A DNA stretch of 64,000 nt from Adhaeribacter pallidiroseus (GCF_003340495.1 NZ_QASA01000001.1:3472001-3536000); one strand, 5' to 3'. Counted from the first letter of the stretch, positions 51,455 through 60,821 are shown. Numbers and translations: made by a program. Notes: generated from the letters alone by a model not told the origin.

Positions 51455-51660
51455 TCAGTTTGGCTATGGAGCACCTGCTAGGATTCCGGTACTGCGCAGC
51501 AGTATTCCGACGTGAGGAGAAAAGAAAGAAGTAGTAGCCACATCTCCTCCCTGTTTTTAGGGGAAGTGCCCTGTAGGGCGGAGGGGTTGAGGCCACGAGG
51601 CAATCTCAGCCCGTTCAAACTAGATAGCACCAACACATGGAGACGGGAACCGGCTCCAAA
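51455..51660 (-). repeat. Dispersed ~210-bp repeat, copy C, with a nested insert
   Basis: The reverse complement of copy B: AGTTTGGCTATGGAGCACCT, GATTCCGGTACTGCGCAGCA, AACTAGATAGCACCAACACA, then GGAGACGGGAACCGGCTCCA. In the middle (51541-51590) the segment of copy B is replaced by about 50 bases that also occur alone at 30160-30207. Confidence 0.65.
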
Positions 51661-51678
51661 AAAACTAAAAACCCTCCC

Positions 51679-52419
51679 TCACACCCATCTACTTAAAAAC
51701 TGGTTAAAATTTTCTTTGTACTGGTCACTAACGGCAATATGCATTTCGCCAATTTGTACCGTGTTGCGGGTAATGGCTTTAATTTTATCCAGAGCCACAA
51801 TAAACGAACGGTGAATGCGCATAAACTGGCTCGATGGCAACTTTTCTTCTAAACTTTTTAGGCTGGTTAAAGATAACAAAGGCTTAGCCTCATTTTGCAG
51901 ATGCACCTTCACATAATCTTTTAAGCCCTCGATGTACAAAATATCTTTATAAGCAATCCGGACTAGTTGGTACTCAATTTTTAAAAAAAGATACGCATCT
52001 TCTACTGGTGCCGTAACCGGGACAACGGGTTTAGAGACTGGTTGAATTAAATCGAAATAAGCTTTGGCTTTGGTGGCAGCTCGTAAAAATTCTTCGTAGT
52101 TAAACGGTTTTACTAAATAATCCAGGGCATATACCCGGTAACTTTCCAGGGCAAACTGGTTAAAGGCAGTGGTAAAAATTACGCGTGGGTTTTTACCGGG
52201 TTGGCCTTTATCCAGCACCCGGGCTAGTTCAATGCCGGTTAAATCGGGCATTTGAATATCCAGAAAAATCAGGTCTACTGGTTGAGCATGCAGGCCTTTT
52301 AAAGCTTCAATAGCGCTGGTATAACGGCCTGCTAAGTTCAGGAAAGGCGTTTGTTGAATAAAGGCACAAACCAGGCCCAGCGCCAATGGTTCGTCGTCGA
52401 CGGCAATACAGGTCAGCAT
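51679..52419 (-). CDS. LytTR-family response regulator
   Basis: 246 residues. A receiver domain (1-120) has Asp8/Asp9 in CIAVDDEP, phospho-acceptor Asp54 in LIFLDIQMPDLTG, and a Lys in DYLVKPFNYEEF. The LytTR DNA-binding domain (about 145-246) has FLKIEYQLVRIAYKDILYIEGLKDYVKVHL and FMRIHRSFIVALDKIKAI. It overlaps the sensor kinase gene by one base and is transcribed with it. Two exact TACTGTTCA sites 21 bp apart lie upstream of the divergent TonB-dependent receptor gene. That spacing is the LytTR binding pattern, so the receptor is the probable target. Confidence 0.94.
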   Translation of the reverse strand: MLTCIAVDDEPLALGLVCAFIQQTPFLNLAGRYTSAIEALKGLHAQPVDLIFLDIQMPDLTGIELARVLDKGQPGKNPRVIFTTAFNQFALESYRVYALDYLVKPFNYEEFLRAATKAKAYFDLIQPVSKPVVPVTAPVEDAYLFLKIEYQLVRIAYKDILYIEGLKDYVKVHLQNEAKPLLSLTSLKSLEEKLPSSQFMRIHRSFIVALDKIKAITRNTVQIGEMHIAVSDQYKENFNQFLSRWV

Positions 52420-53489
52420 TAGGTTAGTTGTAAAGTTAAATTTACCCGGTATTCGTTTTCTACAGTGTTTTCCTGCACAGATAAGTTATACTGGTTCGGG
52501 TACAATAAATCTAAACGCCGCCGGGTATTTATCAGGCCAATGCCGTTACTTTCCTCCAGTACCAATTTTTTTTCGTTTACAATGGTATTGCTTACCTGCA
52601 CCTGCAACTCGGCTCCCTGTTGCGCTACTTTTATCAGAATTGAACACGGTAAAACCGTACTCACTCCGTGCTTAAAAGCATTTTCCACGAAGGGCAACAA
52701 CAACATGGGCGCAATCATTAAGTCATGCAAAGGGTTTGATTTTTCAAATACAACCCGCACGTTTTCGGTTAATCGTAACTGCATAAGTTGGATGTAATCT
52801 TCGATAAACAATAATTCTTTGCTGAGCAACGTGGTACCGCTGGTTGTTTCGTAGAGCACGTAGCGCATCATGCGCGATAAGGTATGCAAGGCCTGTCGCG
52901 ACGAATCGACGTTGATCATCGTGAGGGCGTAGATATTATTCAGGGTATTAAAAAAGAAATGCGGATTGATTTGCGCTTTTAAAAAAGAAAGCTCCGTGCT
53001 GGTTTTTTCCTGTTCCAGCAATTGCCGCAGTTGGGCATCTTTCTGCCACTTCTGGACTGTGGTTATACTCGTGCCAATAGCCAATACCATTACCGTAACA
53101 AAAAAACTCCCGATAAGGGAATACCACAGCGGTCCGTTGCCCTCCCGCCTGGGCCGGCCCGGATGAAAAGCCTGGTGCATGAGTTCGGGTAAGTTTAATC
53201 CTATTTCTACCAAATAAATAATAACTACTGCCCCAACTGCCGTACCAAGCGCCGCCAGCACAAACCAGCCGATTTTGTTGGGTAATAAAAGCTTCGGTAC
53301 CCATACGTAGGCATTTAAATAAAAGGCGCCCAGCCATAAACTAAACAGAATGGCTTGCTTAATCCACAATTGCACCGGCAATTTTACCTCGGAGGTTAGC
53401 GGTTGAAACAACAATAGTAAAAAGGCCACCAATACCCAGATTAAAATCTGAATCAGCAGGGAAATATTACGACGAATTAAAACAGCCAT
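52419..53489 (-). CDS. LytS-type sensor histidine kinase
   Basis: 356 residues. Four membrane helices (about 10-30, 44-64, 73-96 and 121-143) are followed by a linker helix. The His_kinase domain has the phosphorylated His177 in FLKAQINPHFFFNTLNNIYAL. The ATP-binding lobe has MLLLPFVENAFKHGVS and the G-box ESNGIGLINTRRRLDLLY. No extracellular sensor domain is present, so the signal is likely sensed within the membrane or from a partner. It is the first gene of the kinase-regulator operon and points away from the TonB-dependent receptor gene. Confidence 0.93.
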   Translation of the reverse strand: MAVLIRRNISLLIQILIWVLVAFLLLLFQPLTSEVKLPVQLWIKQAILFSLWLGAFYLNAYVWVPKLLLPNKIGWFVLAALGTAVGAVVIIYLVEIGLNLPELMHQAFHPGRPRREGNGPLWYSLIGSFFVTVMVLAIGTSITTVQKWQKDAQLRQLLEQEKTSTELSFLKAQINPHFFFNTLNNIYALTMINVDSSRQALHTLSRMMRYVLYETTSGTTLLSKELLFIEDYIQLMQLRLTENVRVVFEKSNPLHDLMIAPMLLLPFVENAFKHGVSTVLPCSILIKVAQQGAELQVQVSNTIVNEKKLVLEESNGIGLINTRRRLDLLYPNQYNLSVQENTVENEYRVNLTLQLT

Positions 53490-53721
53490 TAAGTTAAAGA
53501 TACTCTTAAAAAGAATTTTACTGGCAAATTAATGATAATGCCACAAAACCTGCCGCCGCATCGACCAGCCACCTATTCACACCGACCAAAGAGCAGTATT
53601 TATCTATTAATCTTTTAATTTTTAAATTTTGTTCTTCTTCCCAGGTTTTATAGGCTTCTTTTTGGTTTTGGTCGATGTTTAAGGGGTGTTTATCTATTCC
53701 TTTTTTTAATCTGTGTCCGGC

Positions 53722-53763
53722 GCTATTGTTTTGTACTGTTCAGCTATTGTTTTGTACTGTTCA
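53722..53763 (+). promoter_or_regulatory. Probable LytTR operator: two tandem 21-bp exact repeats
   Basis: A 21-bp unit (starting GCTATTGTTTTG and ending TACTGTTCA) is repeated exactly at 53722-53742 and 53743-53763. The 9-bp TACTGTTCA boxes thus lie 21 bp apart with a 12-bp spacer, the known LytTR (AgrA-like) site layout. It is about 95-135 bases before the receptor ATG. The rest of 53490-53856 is AT-rich with no gene. Confidence 0.65.
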
Positions 53764-53856
53764 TCGGCCGCAAATTCTTCTGGATTTAGTAAAACCAATA
53801 AATGGTTGCGGTAAAAAGAGGAGGTAGCTTTCAGGCATTTAAATTATACAACTAAC

Positions 53857-56433
53857 ATGAAAAATTTTATTTACACTTTTCTTTTAATCGTCTGGGGTAG
53901 TTCGTGGGCCCAGGCGCAGGTGCCGGTTGGCGCTCCCGGTGGTGCTGCGTCAGCAAGCAAATCGCCCACGGTTAAACTGGAACTTATTACCGATGTTCCT
54001 CGTGGTAATGCCAGTATCAGCGGCTCGGTCATGGATTCTACATTAAATAAAGCGGTAGAATTTGCCAACGTGGTGCTGTACAGCAAAGCTACCAATAAAG
54101 CTTTGGACGGCGTAATGGCCGATGACAAAGGAAGATTCACGTTGAGTAAAATCGCGCCCGGCGATTATAAATTGCAGATTTCTTTTATTGGCTACACCGA
54201 TAAAATAATTGGTGCGGTACAGATTCAGAAAGGCCAGGAATTAAACTTAGGCGCCATTAAAATCCGGCCGAGTGTACTGGCCTTAAAAGAAGTTACCATT
54301 ACGGCTCAAAAAGCCATGATTGAAGAAAAAGTGGATCGTCTGGTGTACAACGCCGAAAAAGATATTGCGGCTAAAGGCGGCGATGCCAGCGATGTACTCA
54401 AAAAAGTACCCATGCTCACGGTTGATCTGGATGGTAATGTATCGCTGCGGGGTAGTCAGAATATCCGGGTACTCATTAACAACAAACCGTCTACGATTAT
54501 GGCTAGCAGCGTGGCCGATGCTTTAAAACAAATTCCGGCCGATATGATAAAAACGGTGGAAGTAATTACGTCGCCTTCGGCCAAGTACGACGCCGAAGGT
54601 TCCGGCGGGATTATTAATATCATCACCAAGAAAAATAACCTGGAAGGCCTTACCCTGAATATTGATTCGGGTGTAGGTAACCGGGCCTCTAACCTGAGCT
54701 TAAACGGCAGCTACCGGAAAGGCAAAATAGGCTTTAACTTAGGGGGCTTTGGGCGCGCCTTTTATAACAAAGCCGTATCTACCTTAAATCAGAGTACTTT
54801 TTTAAATAATGCTATTTTCCGGACTAATCAGAGTACCAATGCTTTTGATAATGGTTTGTTCGGGCAATATTCTTTGGGGTTCGACTACGATATTTCTAAA
54901 ATCCAATCGCTCACCGCCGGTATTCGTTACGGCGTTCGCAACTTAACCCGGGACCAGGAAATGACTACCCATTTATTCACCAACGATAGCTTAATTTCTA
55001 CTTTGTTTCGGAACGTAGATAATAAAGATTTATCGAATACCGTAGACGTAAACCTGGATTACCTGCGCACTTTTAAACCGCAGCAGGAATGGAGCATTTC
55101 CACGCAGTTTAGCCGCAACAACTTAACGAATAACTTTGATGCCGATATTCTGAACAACAGCGACAGCGAAATAACCGAACGGCAGCAAAACGTTAATAAC
55201 AACATTAACCAGGAAGTAACCCTGCAAACCGATTACACTGATCCGATTGGCAAAAACCAAATGGTGGAAGTAGGCGCGAAAACCATCTTCCGGAGTGTAA
55301 CCAGCGATTATTCGTATCTGGTAGCAGGTTCTACCGGCGACTTTACTTTCGACCCAAACCGCTTAGCGGGCTCTTTGGATTACAACCAGAACGTAGGCGC
55401 CGGTTATTTATCCTACACCTACACCACCGCAAATAAGTACTCCGTGAAAGTAGGTGCCCGATACGAACACACTGCCATTGAGGCCCAAACCCAGAATGCC
55501 GGGGAGTTTAGCCAAGATATTGTAATACCCAATTACAGCAACCTGGTGCCGAGTTTAAATATCTCGAAAACTTTAAAAAACGGTACTACTTTAAAGGCTG
55601 CTTACAACCGCCGCATTCAACGGCCAGGTTTACAGCAGTTAAATCCGAATTTTAACACCGCCAACACGCAAAACATTACCATTGGTAATCCTGCGCTACG
55701 CCCCGAACTCACCGATAATTTTGAATTAGGGATCAGTACCAACATTAAAAAAACGTACCTGAATGTAGCTTTATTTTCGCGCCTCACGGATAATGCCATT
55801 TCGCGGGTAATTATGCCCTATGATTCTATCACCGGGGCGGTAATTACTACTTACGAAAACATTGGCTCGCAACGAGCTTACGGCACCAATGTTTTCGGGA
55901 ATATTAATATCACGCCTACCTGGAGCGTAAACGGCGGCATTGATCTATACTACTCTTTCTTGGAAGGGCAAACCGCCGGCCTGGATGGCACTTCGGTTAC
56001 CGTACGCAACTCGGGTTTAAACACTAGCGGCCGTTTAATGACCCAGATTCAACTACCTAAAGGCTGGGGCATTCAAGGATTCAGCTTCTTCCGGGGCTCC
56101 ATGGTGCAGTTGCAGGGTACGCAAAGTGGTTTTAAAATGTACTCGCTGGGCGTGAAAAAAGATTTTGCCGATAAAAAAGGCAGTATTGGTTTAGCCGCCG
56201 AAAACTTTGTAACCCGGGGCATGGTCCTTAAATCTGAATCTACGTCGCCGTTATTTACCCAAACCAGCAACATGCGCCTACTTAACCAAGGCGTAAAAGT
56301 TACTTTTAGCTATAAAATCGGGAAAATGAGCTTTGATGCGCCGCGCCGGAAAACCCGTTCGGTAAGCAACGACGACGTAAAAAGTGGCGATGATTCTGGC
56401 AACGGTGGCGGACAGCAAACTCCTAAGAAATAA
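53857..56433 (+). CDS. TonB-dependent receptor, OMP_b-brl_3 type
   Basis: 858 residues with a signal peptide (1-20, ending AQAQ). A CarboxypepD_reg-like domain is at about 50-140 (GSVMDSTLNKAVEFANVVLY, KLQISFIGYTDKIIG). The plug has VTITAQKAMIEEKVDRLVY, RVLINNKPSTIMAS and VEVITSPSAKYDAEGSGGIINIITKK. An outer-membrane beta-barrel runs to about 820, and a polar Gly/Asp/Lys tail follows. This receptor group is distinct from SusC and is mostly linked to uptake of peptides, metal chelates or unknown ligands. Divergent from the LytS/LytTR pair, it is probably under their control. Confidence 0.92.
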   Translation: MKNFIYTFLLIVWGSSWAQAQVPVGAPGGAASASKSPTVKLELITDVPRGNASISGSVMDSTLNKAVEFANVVLYSKATNKALDGVMADDKGRFTLSKIAPGDYKLQISFIGYTDKIIGAVQIQKGQELNLGAIKIRPSVLALKEVTITAQKAMIEEKVDRLVYNAEKDIAAKGGDASDVLKKVPMLTVDLDGNVSLRGSQNIRVLINNKPSTIMASSVADALKQIPADMIKTVEVITSPSAKYDAEGSGGIINIITKKNNLEGLTLNIDSGVGNRASNLSLNGSYRKGKIGFNLGGFGRAFYNKAVSTLNQSTFLNNAIFRTNQSTNAFDNGLFGQYSLGFDYDISKIQSLTAGIRYGVRNLTRDQEMTTHLFTNDSLISTLFRNVDNKDLSNTVDVNLDYLRTFKPQQEWSISTQFSRNNLTNNFDADILNNSDSEITERQQNVNNNINQEVTLQTDYTDPIGKNQMVEVGAKTIFRSVTSDYSYLVAGSTGDFTFDPNRLAGSLDYNQNVGAGYLSYTYTTANKYSVKVGARYEHTAIEAQTQNAGEFSQDIVIPNYSNLVPSLNISKTLKNGTTLKAAYNRRIQRPGLQQLNPNFNTANTQNITIGNPALRPELTDNFELGISTNIKKTYLNVALFSRLTDNAISRVIMPYDSITGAVITTYENIGSQRAYGTNVFGNINITPTWSVNGGIDLYYSFLEGQTAGLDGTSVTVRNSGLNTSGRLMTQIQLPKGWGIQGFSFFRGSMVQLQGTQSGFKMYSLGVKKDFADKKGSIGLAAENFVTRGMVLKSESTSPLFTQTSNMRLLNQGVKVTFSYKIGKMSFDAPRRKTRSVSNDDVKSGDDSGNGGGQQTPKK

Positions 56434-56561
56434 AAACCATTACCAACAGCACCGCGGTTTAACCTCAGGAAATAATCGCCGAAAAATAAAAATTTAAAAA
56501 AAATAGACTTTAACCTAATTATTCATGAAAGCTACCGGGTAGTTTAAAACCCACTTTTATT

Positions 56562-56647
56562 CGGGAAATCTAACTTCGAAAAGTAAATTCAGTAACCAAC
56601 CTGATAGCACTGGAAACGGAATAATACTTGAAAGTTAGATTCTCCCG
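56562..56647. repeat. 86-bp element bounded by inverted repeats
   Basis: CGGGAAATCTAACTTC (56562-56577) and GAAAGTTAGATTCTCCCG (56630-56647) are imperfect complements (one bulge). The rest of the gap (56434-56860) has no gene I can support. Confidence 0.4.
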
Positions 56648-56860
56648 ATGAAAAGCTTCAGCAGAATTAAAAAAATTTTAAATTTTTGCTTCTTTATTTA
56701 AAAACAGGCTGGGGTACATGAACTATAGCTACTATTCTTACTTAAATTTCAACTTTTGTCTTTACCCAATAAACTCATCAACGCAGGGTATCAGGTTTTT
56801 AGATTTTCATTTGTATATTTAGTTATCCAGAGTTTTCCAGTTGAAAGTAAATGTAGTGGT

Positions 56861-57457
56861 ATGGCCTTATTTAATACATCGCGGCGTAAGTTTCTGGCTT
56901 TAATAGCTACTTTGCCTTTGTTTGGCTTATGGGCTTTATACCCGAAAAAACAGGCCGTTACATTAATTCCAACTCCCGCCTGCGATGACCACGACGAGCC
57001 TACTCCTTCGCAAACCGAAGGTCCTTATTTTAAACCCGAGTCGCCGGAACGCCGCAGCTTTATGACAGGGAGTATTACCGGCACCAAGCTTATTGTAAGC
57101 GGCCAGGTATTAAATACTAATTGCCAGCCGGTGGCCAAAGCTTTACTCGATTGGTGGCACGCCGATGATGCCGGCAATTATGATAATACTGGCTTTAAGC
57201 TTCGCGGGCATCAATACACCGACCAGAAAGGCAATTTTTATTTAGAAACCATTGTACCGGGTTTGTATCCGGGCCGTACCCGGCACTTACACGTGAAAGT
57301 GCAGGCTCCCGGCCAGCAGGTTTTAACTACGCAATTGTATTTCCCGAACGAAGCTAAAAACACTCAAGATGGCATTTTTAACCAGGCGCTTACCATGCAT
57401 ATTAAATCAGCCCCTGATAAGTTGAAGGCCCATTTTGATTTTGTACTGGTAGCCTAA
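56861..57457 (+). CDS. Exported intradiol ring-cleavage dioxygenase-like protein
   Basis: I set the start at 56861 (MALFNTSRRKFLALIA), which gives a twin-arginine-like signal (SRRKFL, 7-12); the frame extends upstream to 56756 without good evidence. The 198-residue product keeps all four iron(III) ligands of protocatechuate 3,4-dioxygenase-like enzymes: Tyr107 (AGNYDN), Tyr136 (PGLYPG), His142 and His144 (RHLHVKV). It also has SQTEGPYFKPE and LLDWWHADDAGNY. Such exported single-domain proteins cleave catechol-type rings between the hydroxyls; the substrate is unknown. No aromatic pathway genes are nearby. Confidence 0.88.
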   Translation: MALFNTSRRKFLALIATLPLFGLWALYPKKQAVTLIPTPACDDHDEPTPSQTEGPYFKPESPERRSFMTGSITGTKLIVSGQVLNTNCQPVAKALLDWWHADDAGNYDNTGFKLRGHQYTDQKGNFYLETIVPGLYPGRTRHLHVKVQAPGQQVLTTQLYFPNEAKNTQDGIFNQALTMHIKSAPDKLKAHFDFVLVA

Positions 57458-57576
57458 AAAACAAGTTTATTTTTAAAAAATCCGGATTTATTTGCTTTAA
57501 TCCCTTGCAATTACCAGTAAAAACCTAATTTAGGTACTTATTTGATTTTAAACCATTAATTATACTTAGTCCATTT

Positions 57577-58245
57577 ATGAAAAAATTTAAAATTTCTGTT
57601 TCGGCGTTAGCTTTGGCCTTATTGTTTGGCGGTACTACCGGTTTTATCGCTCCTAAAAACCCAGTTAAAAAAGAAACAAAAACCGCGGCAGTTACTACCC
57701 TGGAAGTGGACCCCGCAGCCAGCACGGTAGGTTGGACCGCGAAAAAAGTAGGTGGCCAGCACAACGGTACCGTAAAATTAGCTAAAGGCAGCTTACAGGT
57801 GAACGGTAAAAAACTGGTAGGAGGCAACTTTGTAATGGACATGACCTCGATTACCGACGTAGATATTACCAACGAAGAATTTAACAAAAAGCTTACTGGT
57901 CATTTAAAATCCGAAGACTTTTTCTCCGTCGAAAAAAATCCAAACTCTACTTTTAAAATTACGAAGGTAGCCCCTATAGCTAATGCCAAAGCCGGCGAAC
58001 CTAATTATACCGTAACCGGTGACCTTACCATAAAAGGCACTACCAACCCGGTTACTTTTCCGGCTACCGTTAAAACCGATGGCAACAGTGCCGAAGCTAC
58101 CGCTAAGATAGAAGTTGACCGGATTAAATACGACATTAAATACCGCTCCAGCTTATTAGGTACTGCCGCTGATAAAATTATCGACGATACCTTTGTGATG
58201 GATGTGAAATTAGTAGCGGGTAAATCTAAAACCGCTAAGTTGTAA
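57577..58245 (+). CDS. YceI family periplasmic lipid-binding-like protein
   Basis: 222 residues with a signal peptide (1-24). The YceI lipocalin-like barrel begins LEVDPAASTVGWTAKKVGGQHNG. It continues with VNGKKLVGGNFVMDMTSI, LTGHLKSEDFFSVEKNPNSTFKITKV, TVTGDLTIKGTTNPVTFPA and DRIKYDIKYRSS, all family hallmarks. YceI-like proteins bind isoprenoid or amphiphilic molecules in the periplasm; the ligand here is unknown. The gene faces osmC and is separated from it by the hairpin at 58330-58368. Confidence 0.95.
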   Translation: MKKFKISVSALALALLFGGTTGFIAPKNPVKKETKTAAVTTLEVDPAASTVGWTAKKVGGQHNGTVKLAKGSLQVNGKKLVGGNFVMDMTSITDVDITNEEFNKKLTGHLKSEDFFSVEKNPNSTFKITKVAPIANAKAGEPNYTVTGDLTIKGTTNPVTFPATVKTDGNSAEATAKIEVDRIKYDIKYRSSLLGTAADKIIDDTFVMDVKLVAGKSKTAKL

Positions 58246-58329
58246 GCATACTTGCTTGGTTAAGCACCCAACGCTTCGTTAAAAAGCAAAAAATTAAAAA
58301 ATGCTTTCTGGCGGACAGTTATAATAAAA

Positions 58330-58368
58330 GGTAGTTAGTTCTAGCATTTAGAACCAACTACCTTTTTT
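58330..58368. terminator. Bidirectional terminator between yceI-like and osmC-like genes
   Basis: GGTAGTTAGTTCTA (58330-58343) pairs with TAGAACCAACTACC (58349-58362), one mismatch. Four As precede it and six Ts follow, so it can act on both strands. Confidence 0.82.
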
Positions 58369-58786
58369 ATATTAAAGTAGTTTGAATGACCATACCGGCC
58401 TCTAAGGTTTTTTGAATAGGGCACCGGGAAGAGATATCTTTTAACCGGGAAATTTGCTCCGGGGTAAGGTCGCCGGTAAGTTGCAAGGTTTTACTGATTA
58501 AAGTACGCTTATCACCGGCAGCCAATGCACTTTCGGTGTTGGAAAGAGTTCTTTGTTGTAATGTTACCTCTGCCCGCTCTAATGGCCAATTTTTACGTTG
58601 AGCGTACATGTGCAGGGTAATTACGGTACAAGAACCTAAAGCACTCATAATGTAATCCATGGGTGTGGGTCCGGTATCTGCTCCTGTTTCCACTCCCGAT
58701 TCGTCAATAACTGTAATTTGGTCGCCCATTTTAACCGTAGCTACCATGCCGGAATTACGATCTACACTAACAATTACGCCGCTCAT
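58367..58786 (-). CDS. OsmC family protein
   Basis: 139 residues. The two conserved cysteines of OsmC/Ohr proteins are Cys53 (ALGSCTVITLHMYAQRK) and Cys122 (ISSRCPIQKTL). GPTPMDYIMSAL precedes the first and is typical of the YhfA-like branch of OsmC rather than of Ohr. The proteins reduce organic or lipid hydroperoxides, or bind reactive acyl compounds, with a thiol reductant. It is read alone on the minus strand. Confidence 0.92.
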   Translation of the reverse strand: MSGVIVSVDRNSGMVATVKMGDQITVIDESGVETGADTGPTPMDYIMSALGSCTVITLHMYAQRKNWPLERAEVTLQQRTLSNTESALAAGDKRTLISKTLQLTGDLTPEQISRLKDISSRCPIQKTLEAGMVIQTTLI

Positions 58787-58963
58787 TTGCTTTGTTAAGT
58801 AATAACTGATTACAAAATTTTTATTACGCGCCTGCCGGTTACAAGTTAGCCTCCAGGTTATATTCTGGCTTCGTTATTTTTTTGCCTATATCAGTGACTT
58901 CACTGACAACTCTTACACAGCGGTTTGGGCTACGTCGGTGCCGGCGGTTTCTACCCATTTCCG

Positions 58964-59066
58964 GGTGGCCGATCTCTGATTAGCATAACAGAATAGGTTG
59001 GTGGTAAACGCCAATCAGAGATTGGCCGCACCAAAACTGCTTAGAGCGCTTTCGCTAACTCTAAGC
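58964..59066. repeat. Paired inverted repeats between osmC-like and ald-like genes
   Basis: GGTGGCCGATCTCTGATT (58964-58981) pairs imperfectly with AATCAGAGATTGGCCGCACC (59013-59032). A further hairpin has GCTTAGAG/CTCTAAGC (59039-59046 and 59059-59066). The remainder of 58787-59144 contains no gene. Confidence 0.45.
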
Positions 59067-59144
59067 ACAACTACGCGACTTTAAATAAACAGCTACACTC
59101 AAAATTATAACCGTGAACTATCGTCTATGGACTATGGACTAACC

Positions 59145-60374
59145 TTAATTCCGGACCGCAATCATTAAGCTGAGTTCTTTGTAGCGCATATTAAATTTCT
59201 TGGCAATCATTTCGTTGGTGAGGCTGCCTTTGTAAATGTACACCCCGCTGCGGTAATATTCGTGGGTAAATAAGGTTTCGTTCACGCCGCCGTATTTCGA
59301 GATTTCAATAAAAATAGGCGTGAAAATATTGCTTAAAGCATTGGTAGCCGTACGCGGTACCCGCGAGGCAATATTGGGCACGCAGTAATGGATAATATCG
59401 TATTTCCGGAAAACGGGCCGGCTGTGGGTAGTTAGCTCCGAGGTTTCAAAACAACCGCCCTGGTCAATACTCACATCAATAATAATGGAACCCGGATTCA
59501 TTTGGGACACGATGGACTCGCTGATGATTAAAGAAGGTTTTCCATCTTTCACCGAAAAAGCGCCAACAACCACATCGGCCTGCTTAATCATATTATTCAG
59601 AATGGCTACATCCAGCGTAGAAGTAAACAACTGAGTGCCAATATTTTGCTTTAAACGGCGTAGTTTATAAATATGGTCGTCGAATACTTTTACTTCTGCG
59701 CCCAGACCCAGGGCGGCGCGGGTGGCGTATTCGGCCACGGTGCCGGCTCCCAGAATAACCACCTGCGTAGGGGGCACCCCGGTAATACCTCCCAAAATAA
59801 CCCCTTTGCCCTCGTTGCTGGAACTTAAGTATTCCGCGGCTACCTGCATCACGGTGCTGCCGGCAATTTCGCTCATGGCCCGAACTACCGGGCGGGTGTC
59901 GGATTTATCTTTTAAAAATTCAAAGGCAATGGCGTTTATTTTTTTGCGGCACAAGGCATTAATGTATTCGGCGGTTAAGTTACCTTGTTGCAAAGCGGAG
60001 ATTAAAGTTTGGCCGGGCCGGAAATTTTCAATTTCGTCGTAGGTAGGCGGGGCAATTTTTAAAATAATATCGGCTTCGTAAATTTCGCTCGTCGAATAAA
60101 CCACGCGGGCGCCGGCTTCGGAAAATTCGTGGTCGGAATACCGGGAGGGGCTTCCGGCTCCGCTTTCTACCCATATTTCGTGCCCTTGATCGGTTAATTG
60201 CCGCACCGCTTCGGGCGTAAGCCCCAAACGGTTTTCCTGCAACGACGTTTCTTTGGGTAAACCAATAAATAACCGCTTGCGCCTGGTTTCCACCGCCAGC
60301 ATCGATTCTTTCGGATAAAGCGCCCGACTGGCGGCATTTATAGCTTCAAAACCCGAAGGAATATGTTCCATCAT
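59145..60374 (-). CDS. Alanine dehydrogenase / NAD(P) transhydrogenase alpha-like protein
   Basis: 409 residues, about 35 longer than typical alanine dehydrogenases because of an N-terminal extension (MMEHIPSGFEAIN...). The AlaDh/PNT N-terminal domain begins FIGLPKETSLQENRLGLTPEAV. The Rossmann domain has VVILGAGTVAEYATRAALGLGAEV and IIDVSIDQGGCFETS, followed by HYCVPNIASRVPRTAT. Alanine dehydrogenase interconverts alanine with pyruvate and ammonia using NAD. The extended form is common in Bacteroidota. The gene follows tsaE by 6 bases on the minus strand, so it is in one transcript with porX and tsaE. Confidence 0.9.
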   Translation of the reverse strand: MMEHIPSGFEAINAASRALYPKESMLAVETRRKRLFIGLPKETSLQENRLGLTPEAVRQLTDQGHEIWVESGAGSPSRYSDHEFSEAGARVVYSTSEIYEADIILKIAPPTYDEIENFRPGQTLISALQQGNLTAEYINALCRKKINAIAFEFLKDKSDTRPVVRAMSEIAGSTVMQVAAEYLSSSNEGKGVILGGITGVPPTQVVILGAGTVAEYATRAALGLGAEVKVFDDHIYKLRRLKQNIGTQLFTSTLDVAILNNMIKQADVVVGAFSVKDGKPSLIISESIVSQMNPGSIIIDVSIDQGGCFETSELTTHSRPVFRKYDIIHYCVPNIASRVPRTATNALSNIFTPIFIEISKYGGVNETLFTHEYYRSGVYIYKGSLTNEMIAKKFNMRYKELSLMIAVRN

Positions 60375-60380
60375 ACCTAA

Positions 60381-60821
60381 TTAATGTTTCAACGTAATAG
60401 TACGCGCCTCCCCGGCACCAACTTCCAAAGTTACGAGCAAATACGTTTCGGGCAATAACGATTTTATCTTCGAAGGCCATTCCACCATACAGATGTTCCC
60501 GGAATCCAGGTAATCCAGCACGCCCATATCCAAAGCTTCTTCTTCGCTGTTGATGCGGTAAAAATCGAAATGGTACAGCTTTTCGCCCTGAGTGGTTTCA
60601 TATTCGTTTACCAGGCTATACGTGGGACTGCTCACCGCATCAGTTACGCCTTTAACGGCCCCAATTGCTTTAATAAAAGTAGTTTTACCCGCTGCCATAT
60701 CGCCTTCAAATAACCAAACTGTCTGAGTCGCGGCAAAACGGATGAGTTCGGCCGCGGCCCCGGGTAAATCTGCTTTTGATTGTACGTGTAAAACAAGGGA
60801 ACTAGCTTCGGGCTTATCCAT
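60381..60821 (-). CDS. tsaE: TsaE, ATPase for tRNA threonylcarbamoyladenosine formation
   Basis: 146 residues. The P-loop is FEGDMAAGKTTFIKAI, the switch motif is VSSPTYSLVNEY, and LYHFDFYRINSEEEALDMGVLDYL and ICMVEWPSKI complete the family pattern. TsaE hydrolyses ATP in the TsaBDE complex that makes t6A37 on ANN-decoding tRNAs. It overlaps porX by 8 bases and is followed directly by the alanine dehydrogenase gene. Confidence 0.95.
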   Translation of the reverse strand: MDKPEASSLVLHVQSKADLPGAAAELIRFAATQTVWLFEGDMAAGKTTFIKAIGAVKGVTDAVSSPTYSLVNEYETTQGEKLYHFDFYRINSEEEALDMGVLDYLDSGNICMVEWPSKIKSLLPETYLLVTLEVGAGEARTITLKH

